A DNA stretch of 64,000 nt from Simplicispira metamorpha (GTDB lineage Bacteria > Pseudomonadota > Gammaproteobacteria > Burkholderiales > Burkholderiaceae_C), in contig NZ_SLXH01000005.1 in NCBI RefSeq assembly GCF_004341365.1, positions 1-64,000 on the forward strand, written 5' to 3'. The position numbers and the translations under genes are program-made. This document shows, piece by piece, positions 52,912 to 59,308 of this stretch. The number at the start of each line of letters is the position of its first letter. Position 1 is the first letter of the stretch. The notes below the pieces were generated by a model. It saw only the letters and a list, made by a program, of their open reading frames with translations. It had not been told where the DNA came from and ran no database searches.

Positions 52912-53223
52912 CTACGCCGACAGAAAGCGCAATGGATAAACCGCTTCTACGTCAGACTGCAATGCCGCATTGAGCTCTGCGGTGCGCAGATCGTAAGCAG
53001 TTTGCAGATTCAGCCAAGACTGTGCATCGCCGCCAAACGCGCGGCTCAGTCGCAGTGCGGTATCGGCGGTGACTCCCCGCCGCTCCAACACGATATCGTT
53101 GATGCGCGAAGCGGGCACGTGCAAATGCTTTGCCAACGCATTCGCGCTCAAATTCATGGGCTTGAGAAAGTCTTCCCGCAAAATTTCTCCGGGATGCACC
53201 GGGCGCATGCCATTCTTGATCAT
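52912..53223 (-). CDS. higA: HigA-family antitoxin (XRE)
   Basis: A 103-residue helix-turn-helix antitoxin. Starts MIKNGMRPVHPGEILREDFL, the HigA signature HPGEIL, followed by the HTH SANALAKHLHVPASRINDIV and TADTALRLSRAFGGDAQSWL. It neutralises HigB and represses the higBA promoter. ATG 53223 has AGGAG 7 bases upstream. It is second in the operon after higB (48 bp gap) and ends 5 bp after the end of cas2/3, so it is tightly packed into the CRISPR-Cas operon on the opposite strand. Confidence 0.92.
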   Translation of the reverse strand: MIKNGMRPVHPGEILREDFLKPMNLSANALAKHLHVPASRINDIVLERRGVTADTALRLSRAFGGDAQSWLNLQTAYDLRTAELNAALQSDVEAVYPLRFLSA

Positions 53224-53271
53224 GTTCAAACTCCTGCCCCTGTTCCCCCGAGGCGCGGGATTTTGGCTGCC

Positions 53272-53553
53272 TCAGTGGTAATCCACTATTTCCACATCAG
53301 TCGCCCCTTTGTCTGTCCAGACAAAGCAGATGCGCCACTGGTCGTTGATGCGGATGCTGTGCTGGCCTTGGCGATCCCCCACCAGCATTTCCAGCCGGTT
53401 GCCCGGCGGGCTACGCAAGAAATCCAGCGTCGTCGCGGCTTCCAGCTGAGCCAGCTTGCGTTCAGCCACATTCTGGATGTTGGCAAATTGGCGGGTTTTT
53501 CCGCTGGTGAACAGACGCTGTGTTTCCTGGCATTTAAAGGAAGTGATCGCCAT
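53272..53553 (-). CDS. higB: HigB-family toxin (RelE-like mRNA interferase)
   Basis: A 93-residue RelE-superfamily toxin. Markers: FKCQETQRLFTSGKTRQFAN, the LDFLRSPPGNRLEMLVGDRQ strand, and the active strand GQHSIRINDQWRICFVWTDK with the conserved arginines. HigB cleaves ribosome-bound mRNA. Toxin-first order with higA is normal for this family. Upstream on the same strand are a HigA-type palindrome and a crRNA-like element, so a toxin gene sits between cas2/3 and the csy genes under possible Cascade influence. Confidence 0.92.
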   Translation of the reverse strand: MAITSFKCQETQRLFTSGKTRQFANIQNVAERKLAQLEAATTLDFLRSPPGNRLEMLVGDRQGQHSIRINDQWRICFVWTDKGATDVEIVDYH

Positions 53554-53562
53554 ACAAGTTAA

Positions 53563-53588
53563 TTTATACCGCTTACCGATATTCGGTA
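53563..53588 (-). promoter_or_regulatory. higBA promoter with palindromic operator
   Basis: TACCGATATTCGGTA (53574-53588) is a perfect palindrome around TAT, and an extra half-site TACCG lies at 53567-53571. A TATAAA -10 (reverse strand, 53568-53563) follows, 9 bases before the higB start. It fits HigA autorepression. The palindrome overlaps the tail of the second degenerate repeat. Confidence 0.6.
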
Positions 53589-53667
53589 TGTCTGCCTATG
53601 CGGCAGTAAACAGAAATTTCACCCATGAGGTGACTTTTCTAAGCTGCCTTTTCGGCAGGGGTCGAAC
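53584..53667 (-). ncRNA. crRNA-like element: degenerate repeat, 24-nt spacer, degenerate repeat
   Basis: Reverse-strand order. First, a repeat-like segment (53667-53636) with stem CTGCC-GAAAA-GGCAG and the handle CTTAGAAA, equivalent to the I-F 5' handle. Then a 24-nt spacer (53635-53612) starting AGTCACCTCATGGGTG. Then a second repeat (53611-53584) whose first 20 bases GTTTACTGCCGCATAGGCAG differ from the array repeat in one base, while its last 8 bases have decayed. It could be processed by Cas6f into a crRNA-like guide. Its spacer matches a CC-flanked site 60 bp upstream (53720-53695). Confidence 0.8.
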
Positions 53668-53694
53668 CTTACACCAGGAAATAGCGCAAAAAAA

Positions 53695-53720
53695 TCATTT
53701 TATAACAATGAGTTGACTGG
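53695..53720 (-). promoter_or_regulatory. Protospacer-like target of the crRNA-like RNA, with CC PAM
   Basis: Reverse strand: CC (53720-53719) followed by AGTCAACTCATTGTTATAAA. Against the 24-nt spacer, positions 1-5 and 7-11 match; 6 and 12 are mismatched, the places where Cascade guides flip a base. About 15 of 24 match overall. The site covers the csy -35 TTGACT and the reverse-strand extended -10 TGTTATAAA (53707-53699). Confidence 0.72.
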
Positions 53721-53742
53721 AAAAAATTTTGACTGCAAGATG
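53713..53742 (+). promoter_or_regulatory. Probable promoter of the csy operon
   Basis: TTGACT (53713-53718), 17-18 bp, then TG-C-AAGATG (53734-53742) as an extended -10. Transcription would start about 80 nt before the csy1 start codon. The -35 lies inside the protospacer-like site of the crRNA-like RNA. Confidence 0.5.
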
Positions 53743-53828
53743 AAACTACAGTTGAAAAGTCAGCCAAATGGGGCAAAAAAGCTATCTACCGGTTTCAAGA
53801 TGTGTTCAGTTTTAACAGGGAGGATGAG

Positions 53829-55187
53829 TTGGAAAACAAAGAAGAATCCACTGAGCGAAGCCAGCGCATACGACAGACCATGCAGGCCCATGTAGCCAGC
53901 CGACTTGCCAAGGCATTGGCCAAGTGGGATGGCAAGAACGACGCCATGGCACGCCAGGCCATTGTTGCTGCACATGAAAAATACCAACTTGCCGCTATTT
54001 TGGAGAAAGGGCGCAAGGCCAATGGCATGACCATTGCCACCCACACGACTAAAGGCATCCATCCTGATCTCAAAATCAAGCACACCACCAACCTTGCGGT
54101 TTGCTTTGAGGAGCTTCCGACGCTTGATGAACTTGGTTCACACGTTCTGAATTCACAAGAAAGCCTTGCGGATGCAACGGGGGACGGCGCCTACAACGCC
54201 TCCGCTTATGAGCTTTACCTTTTGTTGGACTGCAAGGTGGAAGGCGCGACATTGGGAGCGCTCTTGCAGTCGAGTGACGCTGATGCGGTGAGTGCTCTTG
54301 GCCACGAGCCTGTAGAAGCAGAGCAAGTGGCGGAAGAAATCGTTTTTTTACTGGAAAACAAGTGCGTCAAGCCAGCGACACATGCACTCGGAAAGCAAAT
54401 TTACTGGCTTTCAGGAACCAACCCCTCCAGCGATAAAGACTATTGTTTATTGGCCCCGTTGTATCCGGCATCGCTGGTGCATCAAGCCTATTTACAGATT
54501 CACCCCACCAGATATGGACTGAAAAATCTGGCTGCACGCAAGGCAAGGCGTGACGGCAATGTCCATGAGTGTGCTTATGAAGAATACCCAGACTGGGCAC
54601 TCCAAAAAATGGGCGGTACCAAACCACAGAACGTGTCACACCTCAACAGTGAGCGCAGGGGTGACAACTATTTGCTGTCATCACTGCCACCGCCTGCGTG
54701 GAAAACTAATCAGCGCTACTTGCCGCTGCACGCCAACTCGGTGTTTGAGCGCGCGTTTGGCACACGGCGCACAGTGCGCGGCGCAGTCAAAACTTTCTTG
54801 GCATTTTTGCTGACCGACCCGGAACCTAATCGCCCCACTCGCCAGAAGGTGGATAACTTTCTGGACAGCTTGATAGACGAGTTGATCGTTTATGCCGGTG
54901 AATTGCAATCACAACCTGCCGGCTGGACGCTGGATAAACGCTACGAAAATTTGGCACTGCCAGAAAAGCTCTGGCTGGATCCTCAGCGGGCAGCAATGTC
55001 GGATGAAGGGGAATTTGCACAGCACTGGCTTCGCCAAGAATGGCCGACGCAAGTGGGCAAACGATTTGCACATTGGCTCAACGCCCAACTACAGGGCAAG
55101 CTCCCCGTAGGGGATGCCGAAGCGCGCGAATGGCAACGGGTGCTGTTGTCCGATGAATCGTTCATGGTTACCGGAGGCGCCGCATGA
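53829..55187 (+). CDS. csy1: Csy1 (Cas8f), type I-F Cascade large subunit
   Basis: A 452-residue Csy1, which reads the PAM and holds the crRNA 5' handle in the Csy complex. Family markers: RIRQTMQAHVASRLAKALAK at the start, THTTKGIHPDLKIKHTTNLA, the KQIYWLSGTNPSSDKDYCLL segment and TVRGAVKTFLAFLLTD later on. No ATG fits: TTG 53829 has a strong GGGAGGA 5 bases upstream and is preferred to GTG 53802. This gene is more AT-rich than csy2-cas6f. Its stop overlaps the csy2 start (ATGA). Confidence 0.93.
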   Translation: MENKEESTERSQRIRQTMQAHVASRLAKALAKWDGKNDAMARQAIVAAHEKYQLAAILEKGRKANGMTIATHTTKGIHPDLKIKHTTNLAVCFEELPTLDELGSHVLNSQESLADATGDGAYNASAYELYLLLDCKVEGATLGALLQSSDADAVSALGHEPVEAEQVAEEIVFLLENKCVKPATHALGKQIYWLSGTNPSSDKDYCLLAPLYPASLVHQAYLQIHPTRYGLKNLAARKARRDGNVHECAYEEYPDWALQKMGGTKPQNVSHLNSERRGDNYLLSSLPPPAWKTNQRYLPLHANSVFERAFGTRRTVRGAVKTFLAFLLTDPEPNRPTRQKVDNFLDSLIDELIVYAGELQSQPAGWTLDKRYENLALPEKLWLDPQRAAMSDEGEFAQHWLRQEWPTQVGKRFAHWLNAQLQGKLPVGDAEAREWQRVLLSDESFMVTGGAA

Positions 55188-56236
55188 GCCCGCCCCGCGC
55201 AACTCAACCACAGGCTGTACTGGTGCTCCCGCACCTGCGCGTACAAAACGCCAATGCCATCTCCAGCCCGCTCACGCATGGTTTTCCGTCCATCACCGCC
55301 TTCACCGGCCTGATGTGGGCGCTGGAGCGCAAGCTGGTGCAGGCGGGTATCGCACTGCAACTGCTCCAGGTCGGCGTGATCTGCCATGCGCACGACGAAC
55401 AGGTGGTCGATGGCTACGTGAAGACCTTCCGCCTCACGCGCAACCCGGTCGGCAAAGACGGCAAAACGGCAGCCATTGTGGAAGAAGGACGCATCCATCT
55501 CGACATTACTTTGGTGTTTGGGGTGGCAATGCCTGACACCGCTGCGCTGATTCAAGCAACAGAAGACCAGTCACAGGCGCTGGCACAGGAAGCTTCACAG
55601 GTGTTGTCAACGATGCGCATTGCGGGCGGCACGGTACTGCCCACACCGCCCACACCGGGCCGTCGCACACGCCCCTGGCTGGCACTGCTGCCCGAAGATG
55701 CCGAGGCCCAGGCCGCCGCGTTCAAACAATGGCGCCGCCAGTGGCTGCCCGGCTATGCGCTGGTGGGGCGCGACGATCTGCTGGCAAAACGCCTGGCCCA
55801 TCTGCAACAAACTCAGCCCGACGCCACGCTGCTCGATGCCTGGCTGCATGCCGCGCGTTTCAACCATGCGCCCATTGCGGCAGCAGAAGGTGAAGCGCCA
55901 CAGGCGGACGGCAAAGTGCGCTGGGCCGATCCGCTGCGTGGCAAGGGCGCAGGCTGGACAGTGCCCATCCCCGTGGGCTACACATCGTTGACCGGCAAGC
56001 CTTACGGCGCAGGCGAAGTAGCCCATGCGCGCGACAACACCACACCGTTTGCGTTTGTGGAGTCGGTGTACTCGCTGGGTGAATGGATCAGCCCGCACCG
56101 GCTGCACAACGTGCAATCGCTGCTCTGGGACGCCGAAACCGATAGCGAAAAAGGCCTGTACCGCTGCCGCAGCGGCTATGTGCCGCCGGACACGGATGCA
56201 GACACGTTGGATAACGATGAGCCGGATTTTGATTAA
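55184..56236 (+). CDS. csy2: Csy2 (Cas5f), type I-F Cascade subunit
   Basis: A 350-residue Cas5-like RAMP protein that pairs with Csy1 at the crRNA 5' end. Family markers: AVLVLPHLRVQNANAISSPL, THGFPSITAFTGLMWALERK, EGRIHLDITLVFGV and the C-terminal TPFAFVESVYSLGEWISPHR with LHNVQSLLWD. A region around 150-160 is Pro/Thr-rich (LPTPPTPGRRTRPW). The acidic tail ends LDNDEPDFD. Translationally coupled to csy1. Confidence 0.95.
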   Translation: MSPPRATQPQAVLVLPHLRVQNANAISSPLTHGFPSITAFTGLMWALERKLVQAGIALQLLQVGVICHAHDEQVVDGYVKTFRLTRNPVGKDGKTAAIVEEGRIHLDITLVFGVAMPDTAALIQATEDQSQALAQEASQVLSTMRIAGGTVLPTPPTPGRRTRPWLALLPEDAEAQAAAFKQWRRQWLPGYALVGRDDLLAKRLAHLQQTQPDATLLDAWLHAARFNHAPIAAAEGEAPQADGKVRWADPLRGKGAGWTVPIPVGYTSLTGKPYGAGEVAHARDNTTPFAFVESVYSLGEWISPHRLHNVQSLLWDAETDSEKGLYRCRSGYVPPDTDADTLDNDEPDFD

Positions 56237-56308
56237 CGGATGCATTGACTACACGGCGCTGTGATGTCTGCCGCGCTGTTTCCACACACTCTTTGAAAGA
56301 TTTGAACC

Positions 56309-57343
56309 ATGTCTGAAAAACTCACCACCGCCTCCGTCCTCGCCTTTGAACGCAAGCTGGACCCATCTGATGCCGTGTTCCACGCCGGCCTCTGGGCCGA
56401 CCAGGCACATGCCAACGCTTGGACACCCGTCACCGTCCGCGAGAAATCGGTGCGCGGCACCATCTCTAACCGTCTCAAGACGAAAGACCAAGACCCGGCC
56501 AAACTCGACGCTGCCATCGAAAACCCCAACCTGCAAACCGTGGACGTTGCCATGCTCCCCAGCGACGCTGACACCCTGCGCGTGCGCTTCACGCTGCGCG
56601 TGCTGGCGGGCGTGGGCACCCCATCGGCCTGCAACAGCGCCCCCTACCAAGCCAAACTGCTGAGCACCGTCAAAGGCTATGTGGACACCCACGGCTTCAC
56701 GGAGCTGGCCCAGCGCTACGCAGCCAATCTGGCCAATGGGCGCTTCTTGTGGCGCAACCGCGCAGGGGCAGAAAGCGTGCAAATTACCGTGGAGCAGTTG
56801 AAAGACGGCCAAGCCCAAAAATCCTGGTCTTTTGATGCTCTAGCCCTTGATATGCGTGCGCTTGACGCTATCAATAGTGAAGTAAAAACCCTCGGGCAAA
56901 CCATTGCCGATGGCTTGGCTGGAAAAGAACACGTCTTGCTGCAAGTGACCGCTTTTGTGCGCGTGGGCGCGGGCCAGGAGGTGTTTCCGTCGCAAGAGCT
57001 GATTCTGGACAAGGGCAGCAACAAAAAGAGCAAGACGCTCTACAAAATTGGTGAGCTGGGCAAAGAAGTAGCTGCCATGCATTCGCAAAAAATCGGCAAC
57101 GCCATCCGCAGCATCGACACCTGGTATGAGGGTGCCGAAGAGCAAGGCCCGATTGCCGTCGAGCCCTACGGCTCCGTCACCACCCAAGGCAAGGCCTACC
57201 GCCAGCCCAAACAAAAAATGGACTTCTACACACTGCTGGACAACTGGCTGCTGAAAGACCAAGCGCCCCCTTTGGAGCAGCAGCACTTTGTGATGGCAGT
57301 GCTGGTGCGCGGCGGCGTGTTTGGCGACGCGGGCAAGGAGTAA
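56309..57343 (+). CDS. csy3: Csy3 (Cas7f), type I-F Cascade backbone
   Basis: A 344-residue Cas7 RAMP protein, six copies of which coat the spacer part of the crRNA. Markers: TASVLAFERKLDPSDAVFHA, VRFTLRVLAGVGTPSACNSA, NLANGRFLWRNRAGAE, and the later KAYRQPKQKMDFYTLLDNW segment before the C-terminal VLVRGGVFGDAGKE. AAAGA precedes the ATG. It starts 72 bp after csy2 and is followed by cas6f after 5 bp. Confidence 0.97.
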   Translation: MSEKLTTASVLAFERKLDPSDAVFHAGLWADQAHANAWTPVTVREKSVRGTISNRLKTKDQDPAKLDAAIENPNLQTVDVAMLPSDADTLRVRFTLRVLAGVGTPSACNSAPYQAKLLSTVKGYVDTHGFTELAQRYAANLANGRFLWRNRAGAESVQITVEQLKDGQAQKSWSFDALALDMRALDAINSEVKTLGQTIADGLAGKEHVLLQVTAFVRVGAGQEVFPSQELILDKGSNKKSKTLYKIGELGKEVAAMHSQKIGNAIRSIDTWYEGAEEQGPIAVEPYGSVTTQGKAYRQPKQKMDFYTLLDNWLLKDQAPPLEQQHFVMAVLVRGGVFGDAGKE

Positions 57344-57348
57344 GCGCC

Positions 57349-57933
57349 ATGGCCCCCTTGAGCCACTACATCGACCTGCACCTGCGGCCCGACCCGGAAA
57401 CCACGCCCCCCCATTTGCTGGCTGCGCTGTACACGCGCTTGCACCGCGCACTGGCGGCAGCGCCCACAGCGCCAGCGGGGCCGGGCATTGCGGTGGGTTT
57501 TCCGGGCTACGACAGCCGTCGCCGCACCTTGGGCGAATGTCTGCGCCTGTACGGCGACGAGGCCACGTTGCAGCCCTGGGCCACCGGCACGTGGTTGGGC
57601 AGTTTGCGCGACCATGTCCGCAGCACCGCTCCGCTGCCGGTGCCTGCCGATGCGGCACACCGCACGCTGCGCCGCATTCAGGTCAAAAGCAGCCCCGAAC
57701 GCCTGCGCCGCCGCCTGATGAAGCGCCACCAGCTCACCGACGAACAAGCCCGCCAGCGCATCCCCGACAGCGTGGGCCGCATGACCGATTTGCCCTATGT
57801 GCAACTGGCCAGCACCAGCACGGCGCAGCAATTCAAGCTCTTCCTGGCCTTGGGGCCAGCCCAGTCGCAACCGCAGGCGGGGGACTTCAACAGCTACGGC
57901 CTGAGCGCCACCGCCACCGTGCCGTGGTTTTGA
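57349..57933 (+). CDS. cas6f: Cas6f (Csy4), crRNA-processing endoribonuclease
   Basis: A 194-residue RAMP endonuclease that cuts the CRISPR repeat at the base of its hairpin and stays bound. The catalytic histidine is expected at His32 in YTRLHRALAAA, corresponding to His29 of P. aeruginosa Csy4. The arginine-rich helix is QVKSSPERLRRRLMKRHQLT, contacting the hairpin, and the C-terminus FNSYGLSATATVPWF is the family signature. AAGGAG lies 9 bases upstream. It would process the array beginning 126 bp downstream and possibly the degenerate repeats upstream of csy1. Confidence 0.97.
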   Translation: MAPLSHYIDLHLRPDPETTPPHLLAALYTRLHRALAAAPTAPAGPGIAVGFPGYDSRRRTLGECLRLYGDEATLQPWATGTWLGSLRDHVRSTAPLPVPADAAHRTLRRIQVKSSPERLRRRLMKRHQLTDEQARQRIPDSVGRMTDLPYVQLASTSTAQQFKLFLALGPAQSQPQAGDFNSYGLSATATVPWF

Positions 57934-57966
57934 CCCTTTTTGAAGGCGCCCGCCGAGGTGGTTATG

Positions 57967-57979
57967 AATCAACAACTTA
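57967..57979 (+). promoter_or_regulatory. IHF site in the CRISPR leader
   Basis: AATCAACAACTTA is an exact match to the IHF consensus WATCAANNNNTTR. It lies 80 bp before the first repeat. IHF bending of the leader is needed for spacer integration in type I-E and I-F systems. Confidence 0.7.
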
Positions 57980-58024
57980 CGGCGGCCTGAAATAAAAGGG
58001 TTTGGACGATGGAAATGCCTGAAA

Positions 58025-58041
58025 CCCTTGCTGCGCAAGGG
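58025..58041 (+). other. Hairpin in the CRISPR leader
   Basis: CCCTTGC-TGC-GCAAGGG, a perfect 7-bp stem with a 3-base loop, ending 18 bp before the first repeat. It is unlike the repeat hairpin in sequence. It could mark the leader or shape the 5' end of the precursor RNA. Confidence 0.5.
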
Positions 58042-58059
58042 CTCCGGGCAGAATGGGCC

Positions 58060-59231
58060 GTTCACTGCCGCATAGGCAGCTCAGAAAAAGCACCGTTCCC
58101 TTATCAGTTCGCGCTCAAAGTTCACTGCCGCATAGGCAGCTCAGAAAATCTCGGCAGCGGCGCCTTGCGTGACGCCAAACGTTCACTGCCGCATAGGCAG
58201 CTCAGAAACGGATGGAAACGAGGCCAGAATGATCCCGCAAGGTTCACTGCCGCATAGGCAGCTCAGAAAACCAACCAGCCTTACATCCAGCCCGGAATTA
58301 AGTTCACTGCCGCATAGGCAGCTCAGAAAAATAAGCACTGACCCGACGTGGTACGAGTGCAGTTCACTGCCGCATAGGCAGCTCAGAAATTCACTTCATT
58401 GTCTGCGTCACGCTGCTGGCCGTTCACTGCCGCATAGGCAGCTCAGAAAATCGACGCGCAGCATGCGATCTACGAGACCGTGTTCACTGCCGCATAGGCA
58501 GCTCAGAAATTAGATGAAAAATAGACGTGGCGGCCACCCTTCGTTCACTGCCGCATAGGCAGCGCAGAAACTGGATGGCAGCCAGCGCCGTGGCCTTGAA
58601 TTGTTCACTGCCGCATAGGCAGCTCAGAAAGAAAAGCTGGAAGCCGAACTGCCAGATGGCCCGTTCACTGCCGCATAGGCAGCTCAGAAATGCTTGGCAA
58701 GGCAAAGGCCGTGCATGATGCCGTTCACTGCCGCATAGGCAGCTCAGAAATGACGTGTACCCAGTCGGCTTTACCGCTGCGAGTTCACTGCCGCATAGGC
58801 AGCTCAGAAAATTCGCCCGTGGAATCCCCCACCAGCGCCACAGGTTCACTGCCACATAGGCAGCTCAGAAAACGCCAGAAAGCGCCCCGGCCAGCCCCAG
58901 CGCGTTCACTGCCGCATAGGCAGCTCAGAAATGCGAGGCCATCGTGCAGGCCTTGGACACACAGTTCACTGCCGCATAGGCAGCTCAGAAAAGTTGACGA
59001 CAGGCCCGCAGGGGATTGCCCGAGTTCACTGCCGCATAGGCAGCTCAGAAAAATACACATGGGTTGTTCGGTTTGAAACCGAGGTTCACTGCCGCATAGG
59101 CAGCTCAAAAAACAAAACGGGCATGGGCGCACTGGCATGAAAAGTTCACTGCCGCATAGGCAGCTCAGAAAGAACTGGTACGACGCATTGGCGTGGCCCG
59201 CCAGTTCACTGCACCACAGGTAGCCCCAACC
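58060..59231 (+). CRISPR. Type I-F CRISPR array, 20 repeats and 19 spacers
   Basis: The 28-bp repeat starts GTTCACTGCCGCATAGG and ends CAGCTCAGAAA; its stem is CTGCC/GGCAG and its 3' end is the I-F handle CTCAGAAA, so it is read on the forward strand with the leader at 57934-58059. Spacers are 32 nt (15 of them) or 33 nt (4). Variants: repeat 9 (58543) has CGCAGAAA; repeat 14 (58844) has CCACATAGG; repeat 18 (59084) ends CTCAAAAA; repeat 20 (59204-59231) is badly decayed in its second half, marking the old end. Spacer targets cannot be identified by eye. Confidence 0.99.
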
Positions 59232-59247
59232 ACCCCGTCATCAGTCA

Positions 59248-59308
59248 CTTTTTGATAGCTGCTTGCGCATACCCTGCGCGGCTTACAGGCCAATTTGGCT
59301 TCAAATTC
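59248..59308 (+). repeat. Dispersed intergenic element, copy J (forward)
   Basis: CTTTTTGATAGCTGCTTGCG, then ACAGGCCAATTTGGCTTCAA. The best-preserved copy, lying between the end of the CRISPR array and the convergent AlbA-domain gene. Confidence 0.75.

Noticed and set aside
53713-53895. A 60-codon forward frame before csy1
   Set aside because: It lacks a ribosome site, overlaps the csy1 leader and start in another frame, and resembles no protein.
56839-56900. A stretch in csy3 (GCTATCAATAG and flanks) resembling the dispersed intergenic element
   Set aside because: It encodes conserved Csy3 residues in frame and lacks the element's GGCTTCAAA end; a chance resemblance.
58169-59138. Open frames within the CRISPR array with repeating SLPHRQLR or FLSCLCGSE units
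   Set aside because: These are translations of the 28-bp repeat itself, not proteins.
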